A DNA stretch of 64,000 nt, from assembly GCF_016632365.1 (NCBI RefSeq), contig NZ_JAEPBH010000011.1:303-64302 (forward strand). The letters are read 5' to 3'. The notes beneath the pieces are model-generated. The model was not told the origin of the DNA. It searched no databases and was given only the letters and a program-made list of their open reading frames with translations. The position numbers were made by a program, and so were the translations under genes. The DNA is from Tenebrionibacter intestinalis. Lineage in GTDB: Bacteria > Pseudomonadota > Gammaproteobacteria > Enterobacterales > Enterobacteriaceae. Positions 18,637 to 27,166 of this stretch are shown here, in pieces (the stretch's first letter is position 1; the number at the start of each line of letters is the position of its first letter).

Positions 18637-20037
18637 ATGAGAGTATTAATTAAGGGCGGCACGCTGGTGGACGATGCGGGTGAGTATCGCCAGGACCTGC
18701 TGATTGAAAATGGAAAAATCGCCCGCACTGCCCCCGATATCAAAGCGGAAAAAAACGACACGCTGATTGATGCCCGTGGGCTGTTAGTCATGCCTGGCGG
18801 CGTGGATGCGCATACGCATTTTAATATCGATGTTGGAATCGCCCGCAGTTGTGACGATTTTTACAGCGGCACCCGCGCGGCCGCCTGCGGCGGCACGACG
18901 ACTATCATCGATCATATGGGCTTTGGCCCGGCAGGCTGCAATCTGCACCACCAACTGAGCGCCTATCACGGTTACGCCCGCGGGCAGGCAGTGATTGACT
19001 ATAGTTTTCACGGCGTGGTGCAGCATATTGATGACGCCATTATCGACGAGCTGGCGTCAATGGTGCATGAAGAAGGCATCAGTAGTTTTAAGTTTTACCT
19101 CACCTATCAGTATTACCTCAACGACGGCGATTCACTGCGCCTGCTACGCCGCCTGAAGGAGGTTGGCGCGCTGGCGACAGTGCATCCGGAAAACAATGCG
19201 GTAGTAAACTTTAATCGCCGCCGTTTTATTGAAGAAGGCAAGCTTACGCCTGTCTGGCATGCCCGAAGCCGGCCGCTGGCCTGCGAAGCGGAGGCAATCG
19301 GCCGGGCTGTGAATCTGGCGCACCTCGCCGACGACGCGCCGCTGTATATTGTACACTTATCCAACGGGCTTGGGCTGGATTACCTGCGCCTGGCGCGCGC
19401 GCGCCGCCAGCCGGTATGGGTAGAAACCTGCCCACAATATCTGTTACTGGATATCAACCGTTACCTGGAACCGGACGGACTGAAGTACATTCTCAGCCCG
19501 CCGCTGCGTCCCCATGCCGAGCTGGACAAACTCTGGCAGGGTATTGCCGACGGCAGTATCGATACGGTCGCAACCGACCACTGTACCTTCCGCGCCAGCC
19601 TGCGTCGTGAACTGGCGGCAGACAATTTTACCCGCTGCCCCAACGGCCTGCCGGGCGTGGAAAACCGCATGGCGCTGCTGTTCTCGGAAGGGGTATCCAC
19701 CGGGCGCATCAGCCCGTCGCGCTTTGTGGCGCTCACCAGCAGCAATCCGGCCAAACTGTTTGGCCTGTGGCCGCAGAAAGGCAGCCTGCTAAAAGGCAGC
19801 GATGCCGATCTGGTGCTGTTCGACGCCGGGCGCAAAAAAACCATCTATCACGCTGATCTGCACGATAATGTCGATTATTCGCCTTACGAAGGATTTACCT
19901 GCCACGGTTGGCCGGTAATGACCCTGTCGCGCGGCGAAATCGTCTGCCAACACGAACGCTTTACGGGCCACGCAGGCCACGGGCGATTCCTGCATCGTCA
20001 GCCGTTTACTTGCTCACAGGGAGAAGGATTACGATGA
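18637..20037 (+). CDS. hyuA: Hydantoinase/dihydropyrimidinase-type amidohydrolase HyuA
   Basis: 466 residues (E. coli HyuA 461). It is a cyclic amidohydrolase with a binuclear metal site: DAHTHFN (HxH) near residue 58, the carbamylated lysine in SSFKFYLTY near 150, and the His of TVHPENN and IVHLSNG further on, then ATDHC (Asp ligand) near 312. E. coli HyuA opens 5-aryl hydantoins; here the natural substrate is probably a ring-opened purine product. Its stop overlaps the ATG of yqeA (ATGA), so the two are translationally coupled. A small stem (gcccctggccggggcgcc) lies in the 45-bp gap upstream. Confidence 0.92.
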   Translation: MRVLIKGGTLVDDAGEYRQDLLIENGKIARTAPDIKAEKNDTLIDARGLLVMPGGVDAHTHFNIDVGIARSCDDFYSGTRAAACGGTTTIIDHMGFGPAGCNLHHQLSAYHGYARGQAVIDYSFHGVVQHIDDAIIDELASMVHEEGISSFKFYLTYQYYLNDGDSLRLLRRLKEVGALATVHPENNAVVNFNRRRFIEEGKLTPVWHARSRPLACEAEAIGRAVNLAHLADDAPLYIVHLSNGLGLDYLRLARARRQPVWVETCPQYLLLDINRYLEPDGLKYILSPPLRPHAELDKLWQGIADGSIDTVATDHCTFRASLRRELAADNFTRCPNGLPGVENRMALLFSEGVSTGRISPSRFVALTSSNPAKLFGLWPQKGSLLKGSDADLVLFDAGRKKTIYHADLHDNVDYSPYEGFTCHGWPVMTLSRGEIVCQHERFTGHAGHGRFLHRQPFTCSQGEGLR

Positions 20038-20969
20038 AAAAAAGAATTGTGCTGGCGCTGGGCGGCAACGCGCTGGGTAAAGATTTGTCCGAGCAGATGC
20101 AGGCGGTACAAGGCACCGCATCCGCGCTGGCCGGGTTAATTGAAGAGGGGCACGAACTGGTCATCACCCACGGTAATGGCCCGCAGGTGGGTATGATTCA
20201 CCAGGCTTTCGAAGCCGCTCACGACACCCAGGCGCATTCGCCTGTGCTGCCAATGTCGGTATGCGTAGCCTTAAGCCAGGGTTATATCGGTTACGATCTG
20301 CAAAATGCGCTGCGCGAAGAATTGTGCCGTCGGGGCATTCATAAGAATGTGGTATCGCTGATTACTCAGGTGCGGGTGGACGAGCGCGACCCGGCCTTTA
20401 ACAACCCGGATAAACCCATCGGCTCTTTCCTGTCGCCAGACACCGCTCATGAAATGGCGAAACAGGGCATAACCGTACGCGAAGAGTCGGGTCGCGGCTG
20501 GCGGCGCGTGGTAGCCTCGCCCATGCCGCAGGAGATAGTGGAAACCGACGCCATTAAAGCGCTGCTGGCCGCAGGACAGATTCCCATTGCCGTAGGCGGC
20601 GGCGGAATTCCGGTTGTGGCGCACGGCAATCACCTGCGCGGCGCCAGCGCAGTCATCGACAAAGATCGCGCAAGCGCGGTACTGGCGAACGATCTGAATG
20701 CCGATATGCTGATAATCCTGACCGCCGTAGAAAAAGTGGCGATCCACTTTAATACGCCGCAACAGGCGTGGCTGAGCAACCTGACAACGGCGCAGGCGCG
20801 CGACTATATGCGCGCCGGTGAGTTCGCACCAGGCTCCATGTTGCCGAAAGTCGAAGCGGCGGTCGCTTTTGCCGAATCTCGCCCCGGACGCCAGGCGCTC
20901 ATTACCCTGCTTGAGAAAGCCAGCGACGGCATTGCCGGGCGCACGGGTACGGTAATCAGTATGGGATAA
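20034..20969 (+). CDS. yqeA: Carbamate kinase YqeA
   Basis: 311 residues (E. coli 310). It is an amino acid kinase fold with ALGGNALG at the N-terminus, THGNGPQVG near 45, the GGGGIPV motif near 186 and KDRASAVLA near 205. It converts carbamoyl phosphate and ADP to ATP, carbamate and then CO2 and ammonia. It would be the ATP-yielding step of the pathway, fed by YgeW. Translation is coupled to hyuA by the ATGA overlap, with GGGAGAAGG just upstream. It is the last gene of the operon; two stem-loops follow at 21085-21162. Confidence 0.93.
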   Translation: MKKRIVLALGGNALGKDLSEQMQAVQGTASALAGLIEEGHELVITHGNGPQVGMIHQAFEAAHDTQAHSPVLPMSVCVALSQGYIGYDLQNALREELCRRGIHKNVVSLITQVRVDERDPAFNNPDKPIGSFLSPDTAHEMAKQGITVREESGRGWRRVVASPMPQEIVETDAIKALLAAGQIPIAVGGGGIPVVAHGNHLRGASAVIDKDRASAVLANDLNADMLIILTAVEKVAIHFNTPQQAWLSNLTTAQARDYMRAGEFAPGSMLPKVEAAVAFAESRPGRQALITLLEKASDGIAGRTGTVISMG

Positions 20970-21084
20970 CCCCAAGCCGCAGGCCCTCAAGGGCGATTGT
21001 CACCTTCCAGGACAAACGGATTCGGCCCGAAAAGCCTGCAAATTAAACCATGAAAATCAGCGCGCTGTTTTTCAATGGTTAACC

Positions 21085-21162
21085 ACAAAGAAGGAAAAAC
21101 CTCGTTTTTTCCTTTTTTGTCAACAAGCTGAAAAAGGGCGAAATCCCGTTTTCGCCCTTTTT
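21085..21162 (+). repeat. Double stem-loop element between yqeA and yqeB (also terminator)
   Basis: The first stem pairs ACAAAGAAGGAAAAA (21085) with TTTTTCCTTTTTTGT (ends 21120). The linker CAACAAGCTG follows. The second stem pairs AAAAAGGGCGAAA with TTTTCGCCCTTTTT (ends 21162) and is a good intrinsic terminator for yqeA and, read backwards, yqeB. The same layout with the nearly identical first stem and linker recurs at 52843-52906. Confidence 0.7.
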
Positions 21163-21214
21163 TACAACCAGAGAAAGCACGCTTCCCTTTTTTCTTCTTT
21201 ATAAAACAGCGCAC

Positions 21215-22051
21215 TTAACCCGTTGTCGCCACTTCCAGCACGGGCGTCGTCCCAGTTTGCGGCTGGGCGGCGCGCGCCGCTTTACCTGTGCCTCGGTGTT
21301 CACGCACAATTTCCGCCAGTACGCTGACTGCGATCTCCGCCGGCGTTTCAGCGCCAATATCCAGCCCCAGCGGGGCATGCAGGCGTGCGACGGTCTCTTC
21401 ATCCATCCCCAGCTCTTTACGCAACATATTGCGCAGGTGGTGCGCCTTACGGCGGCTCGCCAGCAGACCAAGGTAGCGATAAGGCTGGTTTATCACCTGC
21501 TCCAGCGCCTCCCGATCCTCATGGTTGGTGGCGATAACGACGTAACTTTGCGTATCCAGCCCAAGCTGAGGCGTAATCTGCATATAATTATCCCCCCCGA
21601 CCCGCCGACATGCGGGCGGCAACTGCGGGTGAGTGAGATTATCCGGCCAGGTGTCCGCCACCGTCACGCGATAGTTGAGCGCAAGCGCCAGACGGGCAAT
21701 TTCACGATTCACGTGACCTGCGCCAAGCAGGAACAATTCCGGCTGACGGGGATAAACGGCAATATGCACGCTTACCGCTCCGCCGCAGTCCGACCCTACC
21801 GCGTTTTCACCGTGGCGCGCCAGCCTGCCGTGAAAAATACAGGAAGCGCCCTCCTCCAGCGCCTCGCGCGCGCGCGCTATAGCCAGCCGCTCCAGCATCC
21901 CGCCGCCAATAGTGCCTTCCACCTCGCCGGTTTCGCTCAGCAACATACAGGCGCAATGTCGTGGCGAGGAGCCACGACATTCAATAATCTGCAACAGGGC
22001 GAAACTCCGGTTTTCCGCTTCAAGGCGGGACAGCGTCGCAAAGATATTCAT
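21215..22051 (-). CDS. XdhC-family molybdenum enzyme maturation protein, equivalent to the N-terminal half of YqeB
   Basis: 278 residues from the ATG at 22051 (AAGGA about 9 nt upstream). The N-terminal XdhC/CoxI domain has CRGSSPRH near 25 and GTIGGGMLE near 48; the C-terminal Rossmann part has LLGAGHVNR near 135 and LLASRRKAHH near 210. Its sequence parallels the first 270 residues of E. coli YqeB (541 residues), but the second half, which is the selenium-dependent molybdenum hydroxylase maturation domain, is missing; the protein ends with a short polar tail and a normal stop. It should insert or sulfurate the cofactor of the XDH. It reads divergently from ygfK. Confidence 0.82.
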   Translation of the reverse strand: MNIFATLSRLEAENRSFALLQIIECRGSSPRHCACMLLSETGEVEGTIGGGMLERLAIARAREALEEGASCIFHGRLARHGENAVGSDCGGAVSVHIAVYPRQPELFLLGAGHVNREIARLALALNYRVTVADTWPDNLTHPQLPPACRRVGGDNYMQITPQLGLDTQSYVVIATNHEDREALEQVINQPYRYLGLLASRRKAHHLRNMLRKELGMDEETVARLHAPLGLDIGAETPAEIAVSVLAEIVREHRGTGKAARAAQPQTGTTPVLEVATTG

Positions 22052-22090
22052 GGTACAGAGTCCTTTTCCTGAAAGTATGCGGGATAACAA

Positions 22091-22105
22091 GCAAGTCTTG
22101 TGCCG
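22091..22105 (-). promoter_or_regulatory. Sigma54-type promoter of the yqeB-like gene
   Basis: On the minus strand: CGGCAC-AAGAC-TTGC, one mismatch to TGGCAC-N5-TTGC. The start would be near 22079, leaving a leader of about 28 nt. Only 41 bp separate it from the palindrome at 22147, closer than at the other promoters. Confidence 0.55.
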
Positions 22106-22146
22106 TCTCGTTTTGCGCCGTTTTACTGACCCGTATGCCTCATCCA

Positions 22147-22161
22147 TTCTCATTGTGATAA
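22147..22161. promoter_or_regulatory. Predicted YgeV enhancer palindrome (ygfK)
   Basis: TTCTCA-TTG-TGATAA, a perfect fit to TTnTCA-N3-TGAnAA. 97 bp separate it from the ygfK -24 element. A further TGATAAC half site follows at 22166-22172. Confidence 0.65.
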
Positions 22162-22258
22162 TGCGTGATAACGCCTGTGCGAAACGCAGCGGCGACAAAA
22201 GGCGTTTACCGCTCAGGAGTGAGAAATTCATCACGATATGGGGTGAGGATATGCTGGC

Positions 22259-22273
22259 TGGCGCGGATGTTGC
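22259..22273 (+). promoter_or_regulatory. Sigma54-type promoter of ygfK-ssnA
   Basis: TGGCGC-GGATG-TTGC followed by T: one mismatch in the -24 part, perfect -12. The start would be near 22285, about 65 nt before the ygfK ATG. Confidence 0.65.
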
Positions 22274-22349
22274 TTTGTACCCCCTCAGCGGCCAGCCGGC
22301 ACCTGCCGGGGGCCACCGATAACACAAGAAAAAATGCAAGGAGCAAAGA

Positions 22350-25300
22350 ATGTCCGACATCATGCGTCCTGTCCCTTTTAGTGAGCTGCTAACAAGAATC
22401 TGCGCCGAATATGAGGAAAATCGCTCTATCTTCGGCATCCCGGAAAGCGAGTTTTACCAGCGCGATCCGGCCCGCCAGCTACGGCTGTTTGGCGAAACCT
22501 GCGACACGCCGGTCGGCCCGGCTGCCGGCCCCCACACGCAGCTTGCGCCCAATATTATTGTGGCGTGGCTCACCGGCGGCAGCTTTATCGAGCTGAAAAC
22601 GGTGCAAATCCTTGACCGGCTGGAACTGGAAAAGCCCTGTATCGATCCCAGCGACGAGGCCTACAACACCGAATGGTCAACCGAACTCACGCTGGAAAAA
22701 GCGTGGGATGAATACCTTAAGGCATGGATGGCGCTGTGGCTGCTGGAAACGCTGCTGTCCCCGCGCTCTTCGGCACACGGGCGCTCGTTTATTTTCAATA
22801 TGAGCGTCGGTTATGACCTCAAAGGCATCACCGAGCCACGAATGCAGACGTTTATCGATGAGACGATGGACGCGAGCAAAAACGCCAAATTTAACCGCTA
22901 CCGTCAGGAGCTGGCGCAGTTTATCGCCCGCGGCGGCTGGTCGTTGCTGGCAAAAGGCGACGCCCGGGCGCTGAGCGAGCTGCCGGAGAGCATTTCGCCG
23001 CGCATGGTGCGCAGCGTAACGCTCTCTACTATGCACGGCTGTCCCCCGGACGAGATTGAATCCATCTGCCGCTATATGCTGACGGAAAAAGGGCTACACA
23101 CCTATGTGAAGCTCAATCCAACGCTGCTTGGCTACGCGCGGGTACGGGAAATTCTCGATAACAACGGGTTTGATTATATCCAGCTCAGTGAAGAGTCGTT
23201 CGGCCACGACCTGCAGCTTGCGCAGGCGCTGGATATGCTGGAGCGCCTGATGACGCTTGGCGTAGAAAAAGGGCTGGCGTTTGGCGTGAAGCTCACTAAC
23301 ACCCTCGGCGCGCGCAATCACAAAGGGCGTTTACCCGGCGATGAGATGTACATGTCCGGGCGCGCGTTATTCCCACTTTCCATTAATGTCGCCGCGCTGC
23401 TGTCGCGCCATTTCGATGGCCGGCTGCCTATTTCCTATTCCGGCGGCGCCAGCCAGTACAATATTGCCGCGATCTTCGCAACCGGTATTAAACCGATCAC
23501 GATGGCAACCGATCTGCTCAAGCCTGGCGGTTATCTGCGCATGGCAAAAAGCACCCGTATGCTGGAGGAGGTAGCAGACTGGGGCCGTCGCCATATTGAC
23601 GTCGCTGCGCTGGACCAACTTGCAAAGCGGGCGCTGAACGCCGACTGGGCGCAGAAAGAGTGGAAAAGTAAGGATGAAATCGATACCGGCGAAGCGCTGC
23701 CGCTAACCGACTGCTACGTGGCGCCGTGCGTTACCGCCTGCGCCATTAAACAGGATATTCCCGAATACCTGCGTCTGGCGGGCGCCGGGCGCTACGCCGA
23801 CGCGCTAAGCCTGATTTACGAACGCAACGCCCTGCCCTCCATTACCGGCCATATTTGCGACCACCAGTGCCAGTACAACTGTACCCGTCTGGACTACGAC
23901 AGCGCGCTGAATATTCGGGCGATTAAAAAGATTGCCCGCGAAAAGGGCTGGGAAGAGTATCGCCGCCGCTGGCATCGTCCGGCAGGCTCAGGCGACCGCC
24001 ACCCGGTCGCAGTAATTGGCGCAGGCCCGGCCGGGCTGGCCGCCGGTTACTTCCTGGCGCGTGCCGGACATCCGGTGACGCTGTTTGAACGGGAAGCTAA
24101 CGCAGGCGGCGTAGTGCGCAATATCGTGCCGCGTTTTCGTATCCCGGCCGAACTGGTGCAGCAGGACATTGATTTTATTGCCGAGCACGGCGTGAAGTTT
24201 GTTTATAACTGCGATCCGGACCTGACCATAGACAGCCTGAAACAGCAGGGCTTTCACTATATCTGTATCGGCACGGGCGCAACAAAAAATAACGCGCTGC
24301 GTCTGGCGGGCGATAACGCCAACGTCTGGCGTTCATTTGAGTTCCTGCGCGCCTTTAACAGCAAAGCGCCGCCCGCCCTGCGCGGCGAAGTGGCGATTGT
24401 GGGCGCGGGCAACACCGCGATGGATTGCGCGCGCGCCGCGCTGCGCCTGCCGGAGGTCACCGGCGCCACCATCGTTTACCGCCGCGACCGCGACGCCATG
24501 CCCGCCTGGCCGGAGGAGATTGCCGAGGCCGAGCACGACGGCGTGCGCTTTATGACGCTGGTTAACCCGGAGCAGTATGATGCTGACGGTCAGTTGCACC
24601 TGCGGGTGATGCAGCTCGGCGAACCTGACGAAGGCGGCCGCCGCCGTCCCGTCGCTACACAGGAAATACGCAAAACCCACTTTGACGCGCTTATTACCGC
24701 AACCGGCGAAAACCCGGATGAACAGGCGCTGCGCCGCATCGGCTTGCCGGTTGGCGACAGCGGCGTGCCGACAGTGGATGCCAGAACGCTGGAAACCGAG
24801 CGCCCTAACGTCTTTCTGATTGGCGATGTACAAAGCGGCCCGGCCTCTATTGTGGGAGCTATCGGCGGCGCGCGTAAAGCCTGTGACGCCATACTTAAGC
24901 GTGAAAATAAACCCGCGCCTGCGCCATCCCGCGCACTGAATACCGATCCGCAAGAGGTTTATACCCGCAAAGGTATTATCGCCGTTCAGCAGGTTAACAG
25001 CGATGCGCCAGACGCTTTTGCGCGCCAGGAGGCCGAACGCTGCCTCTCCTGTAACTATATTTGCAGCAAGTGCGTGGATGTCTGCCCCAACCGCGCCAAT
25101 GTCGCCCTTGCCGTACCGGGCTTTCGCAGCCGCCACCAGATCCTGCATCTGGACGCGCTGTGCAACGAGTGCGGCAACTGCGCTCAGTTCTGCCCGTGGC
25201 AGGGAAAACCCTATCACGACAAGGTAACCGTATTCAGCCTGGAGCAGGACTTCGAACGTAGCAACAACCCCGGCTTTCTGCTGAACGGTAAACAGATCCG

Positions 25301-25448
25301 TATCCGCCAGGACGGGCGCACCTGGCAACTGGCGCTTAACGGCGACGGCCAGATTGTAGACCTGCCGCAGGAGCTCACGGAAATGAACCAGATAATCAAT
25401 TACACCCGGCAGCACCACGCTTACCTGCTGGGCGCCGTGGAGGAGTGA
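22350..25448 (+). CDS. ygfK: YgfK, multidomain iron-sulfur flavoprotein oxidoreductase
   Basis: 1032 residues, identical in length to E. coli YgfK. The N-terminal 430 residues resemble the dihydropyrimidine/dihydroorotate dehydrogenase barrel. A cysteine-rich GltD-like linker follows (CYVAPCVTAC near 452, CDHQCQYNC near 508), then an FAD Rossmann site GAGPAGLA near 558, a second nucleotide site VGAGNTAMDC near 685, and two C-terminal 4Fe-4S clusters (CLSCNYICSKCVDVCP near 895 and CNECGNCAQFCPW near 935). It was annotated as a selenate reductase subunit, but its place in urate clusters suggests it reduces a purine ring intermediate with electrons from ferredoxin or NADPH. AAGGAG precedes the ATG. 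The ssnA start lies 2 bp after its stop. Confidence 0.92.
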   Translation: MSDIMRPVPFSELLTRICAEYEENRSIFGIPESEFYQRDPARQLRLFGETCDTPVGPAAGPHTQLAPNIIVAWLTGGSFIELKTVQILDRLELEKPCIDPSDEAYNTEWSTELTLEKAWDEYLKAWMALWLLETLLSPRSSAHGRSFIFNMSVGYDLKGITEPRMQTFIDETMDASKNAKFNRYRQELAQFIARGGWSLLAKGDARALSELPESISPRMVRSVTLSTMHGCPPDEIESICRYMLTEKGLHTYVKLNPTLLGYARVREILDNNGFDYIQLSEESFGHDLQLAQALDMLERLMTLGVEKGLAFGVKLTNTLGARNHKGRLPGDEMYMSGRALFPLSINVAALLSRHFDGRLPISYSGGASQYNIAAIFATGIKPITMATDLLKPGGYLRMAKSTRMLEEVADWGRRHIDVAALDQLAKRALNADWAQKEWKSKDEIDTGEALPLTDCYVAPCVTACAIKQDIPEYLRLAGAGRYADALSLIYERNALPSITGHICDHQCQYNCTRLDYDSALNIRAIKKIAREKGWEEYRRRWHRPAGSGDRHPVAVIGAGPAGLAAGYFLARAGHPVTLFEREANAGGVVRNIVPRFRIPAELVQQDIDFIAEHGVKFVYNCDPDLTIDSLKQQGFHYICIGTGATKNNALRLAGDNANVWRSFEFLRAFNSKAPPALRGEVAIVGAGNTAMDCARAALRLPEVTGATIVYRRDRDAMPAWPEEIAEAEHDGVRFMTLVNPEQYDADGQLHLRVMQLGEPDEGGRRRPVATQEIRKTHFDALITATGENPDEQALRRIGLPVGDSGVPTVDARTLETERPNVFLIGDVQSGPASIVGAIGGARKACDAILKRENKPAPAPSRALNTDPQEVYTRKGIIAVQQVNSDAPDAFARQEAERCLSCNYICSKCVDVCPNRANVALAVPGFRSRHQILHLDALCNECGNCAQFCPWQGKPYHDKVTVFSLEQDFERSNNPGFLLNGKQIRIRQDGRTWQLALNGDGQIVDLPQELTEMNQIINYTRQHHAYLLGAVEE

Positions 25449-25450
25449 AC

Positions 25451-26779
25451 ATGCTGTTACTGAAAAACTGTACCGCCGTAGAGTTCGATCCGCCAAAAGT
25501 GACGTCTGGCGTTGATATCCTGATTGATGGTAACAAAATTGCAGAAGTGGGGCGCGATCTGGTTGGGAAGCATCCTTCCGCACAGGTGAAAAATATGGGC
25601 GGCAAACTGGTTATGCCCGGCATGGTTTGCGCGCATAACCACTTCTATTCAGGCCTGTCGCGCGGTGTGCTGGCGCCTATCGCGCCGTGCCCGGATTTCA
25701 TCTCAACGCTGAAAAACCTCTGGTGGCGACTCGATCGCGCGCTGGATGAAGAGTCGCTCTACTACAGCGGGCTTATCTGTTCTCTGGAGGCGGTGCGCAA
25801 CGGCTGTACTGCCGTTATCGACCACCACGCCTCGCCCGCGTTCATTAAAAACTCGCTAACGCTGCTACGTGAAGGGTTTATTACCGCAGGCCTGCGCGGT
25901 ATGACCTGTTTTGAAACCACCGATCGCAACGATGGCGTGAAAGAGCTGGAAGCCGGCGTGGAAGAGAATATAAACTTCGCCAGGCTTATCGATAAGGAAA
26001 AAGAGGCTTCACCGGAAAGCTGGCTGGTGGAAGCGCACATCGGCGCACATGCGCCCTTCACCGTACCCGATGTTGGCCTGGAGCTGTTGCGTGACGCCGT
26101 ACACAGCACCGGGCGCGGCCTGCATATACACGTGGCGGAAGACCGTTACGATGTCTCGCACAGCCGCGATAAGTACGGCATGGAACCGCTGGCGCGTCTT
26201 GACAAGTACAACCTGCTCAATGATAAGGCGTTGATTGCCCACGGGCTTTGGCTCTCAGCGCAGGATGTGGCGCTGTTAAACGAACGCAACGGTTTCCTGG
26301 TGCACAACGCCCGCTCTAACATGAATAACGCGGTGGGTTATAACCCTCACCTGCCCGAGCTTAAACACGTCGCTCTCGGTACTGACGGCATCGGCTCTGA
26401 TATGTTCGAAGAGTTTAAATTCGCCTACTTTAAACACCGTGACGCAGGCGGCCCGCTCTGGCCGGGAGATTTTCTGAAGATGCTGGCCCAGGGCAACGCT
26501 CTGCTGGAACGTAACTTCCACGGCCTGCGCTTTGGCAAGCTGGAGCAGGGTTATACCGCTGATATTACCATCTGCGATTACGCCGCGCCCACGCCGCTGT
26601 GCGCGGAGAATCTTGGCGGCCATATCGCCTTTGGCATGAGCAGCGCTTCGGTGCATAGCGTCATCGTTGCCGGGCGGATGATTTATGAAAACCGAGAATT
26701 TGCCTTCGATACCTCGCGCTTTTACGCCGAAGCCAGTAAAGCCGCCGAAAGAATGTGGCGCAAAATGGCCGAGCTATAA
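25451..26779 (+). CDS. ssnA: SsnA, amidohydrolase (aminohydrolase family)
   Basis: 442 residues, as in E. coli. I chose the ATG at 25451 (GGAGGAG 6 nt upstream, overlapping the ygfK end) over the in-frame GTG at 25445. It is a metal-dependent deaminase barrel: CAHNHFYSG (HxH ligands) near residue 62, VEAHIGAHAPFT near 197, HIHVAED near 225 and GTDGIGSDM near 312. It is related to guanine deaminase and chlorohydrolases and should deaminate a purine-derived ring. Translation is closely linked to ygfK. A strong terminator follows at 26822-26846. Confidence 0.92.
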   Translation: MLLLKNCTAVEFDPPKVTSGVDILIDGNKIAEVGRDLVGKHPSAQVKNMGGKLVMPGMVCAHNHFYSGLSRGVLAPIAPCPDFISTLKNLWWRLDRALDEESLYYSGLICSLEAVRNGCTAVIDHHASPAFIKNSLTLLREGFITAGLRGMTCFETTDRNDGVKELEAGVEENINFARLIDKEKEASPESWLVEAHIGAHAPFTVPDVGLELLRDAVHSTGRGLHIHVAEDRYDVSHSRDKYGMEPLARLDKYNLLNDKALIAHGLWLSAQDVALLNERNGFLVHNARSNMNNAVGYNPHLPELKHVALGTDGIGSDMFEEFKFAYFKHRDAGGPLWPGDFLKMLAQGNALLERNFHGLRFGKLEQGYTADITICDYAAPTPLCAENLGGHIAFGMSSASVHSVIVAGRMIYENREFAFDTSRFYAEASKAAERMWRKMAEL

Positions 26780-26821
26780 GTAACGCATTGTAACTTCTTT
26801 TCTGTTTTCTTATCTGTACTT

Positions 26822-26846
26822 GCCGGCACTTGCGCCGGCTTTTTTA
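26822..26846 (+). terminator. Intrinsic terminator of ygfK-ssnA
   Basis: A perfect 6-bp GCCGGC stem with loop ACTTGC is followed by seven T residues, 43 bp after the ssnA stop. Confidence 0.85.
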
Positions 26847-26893
26847 TTGCCCCTTCTCAGCCTGCAAAACAGCCGTGTCATCCCGCAACTTTT

Positions 26894-26908
26894 TTCTCAT
26901 TCTGATAA
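26894..26908. promoter_or_regulatory. Predicted YgeV enhancer palindrome (uacT)
   Basis: TTCTCA-TTC-TGATAA is a perfect fit to the palindrome and sits between two arms of a wider inverted repeat (TCATCCCG/CGGGATGA). 119 bp separate it from the -24 element at 27028. Confidence 0.6.
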
Positions 26909-27027
26909 CCCGGGATGATAAACCCCGGCTCCCTTTGAGGTTGCCCAATTGCCCGACCCGCATTTCATTTTCATTTGCGTGATGTTTTTCACATTTTACA
27001 GCTACTACCCGCGCCTTTTAGCCAATC

Positions 27028-27042
27028 TGGCACTGCTTGAGC
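27028..27042 (+). promoter_or_regulatory. Possible sigma54 promoter of uacT
   Basis: TGGCAC-TGCTT-GAGC followed by A: a perfect -24 and the invariant GC of the -12 in register, but two mismatches in the -12 (GAGC for TTGC). Support comes mainly from its phased distance to the palindrome upstream. Confidence 0.45.
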
Positions 27043-27166
27043 ATTAACACCCGGGCGTCACAGGATGATTGCAACGCATCAAGGGAGGCATAACGCCTTC
27101 GAATCGTAGCCCGCAGGCGTCGTAACCCTAAGAAGCCATACGGGCCGTACAGGAGAGAAACGTGAA

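Larger units (their letters stand above)
26780..27166. promoter_or_regulatory. Spacer between ssnA and uacT with terminator and control sites
   Basis: 387 bp. It has the ssnA terminator, an outer inverted repeat (TCATCCCG at 26878 and CGGGATGA at 26911) flanking a perfect TTnTCA-N3-TGAnAA palindrome (26894-26908), and a sigma54-like element at 27028. I see no gene. Confidence 0.6.

Noticed and set aside
24333-25583. A 416-codon minus-strand frame inside ygfK
   Set aside because: It is the complement of the FAD and 4Fe-4S part of YgfK and has no family features.
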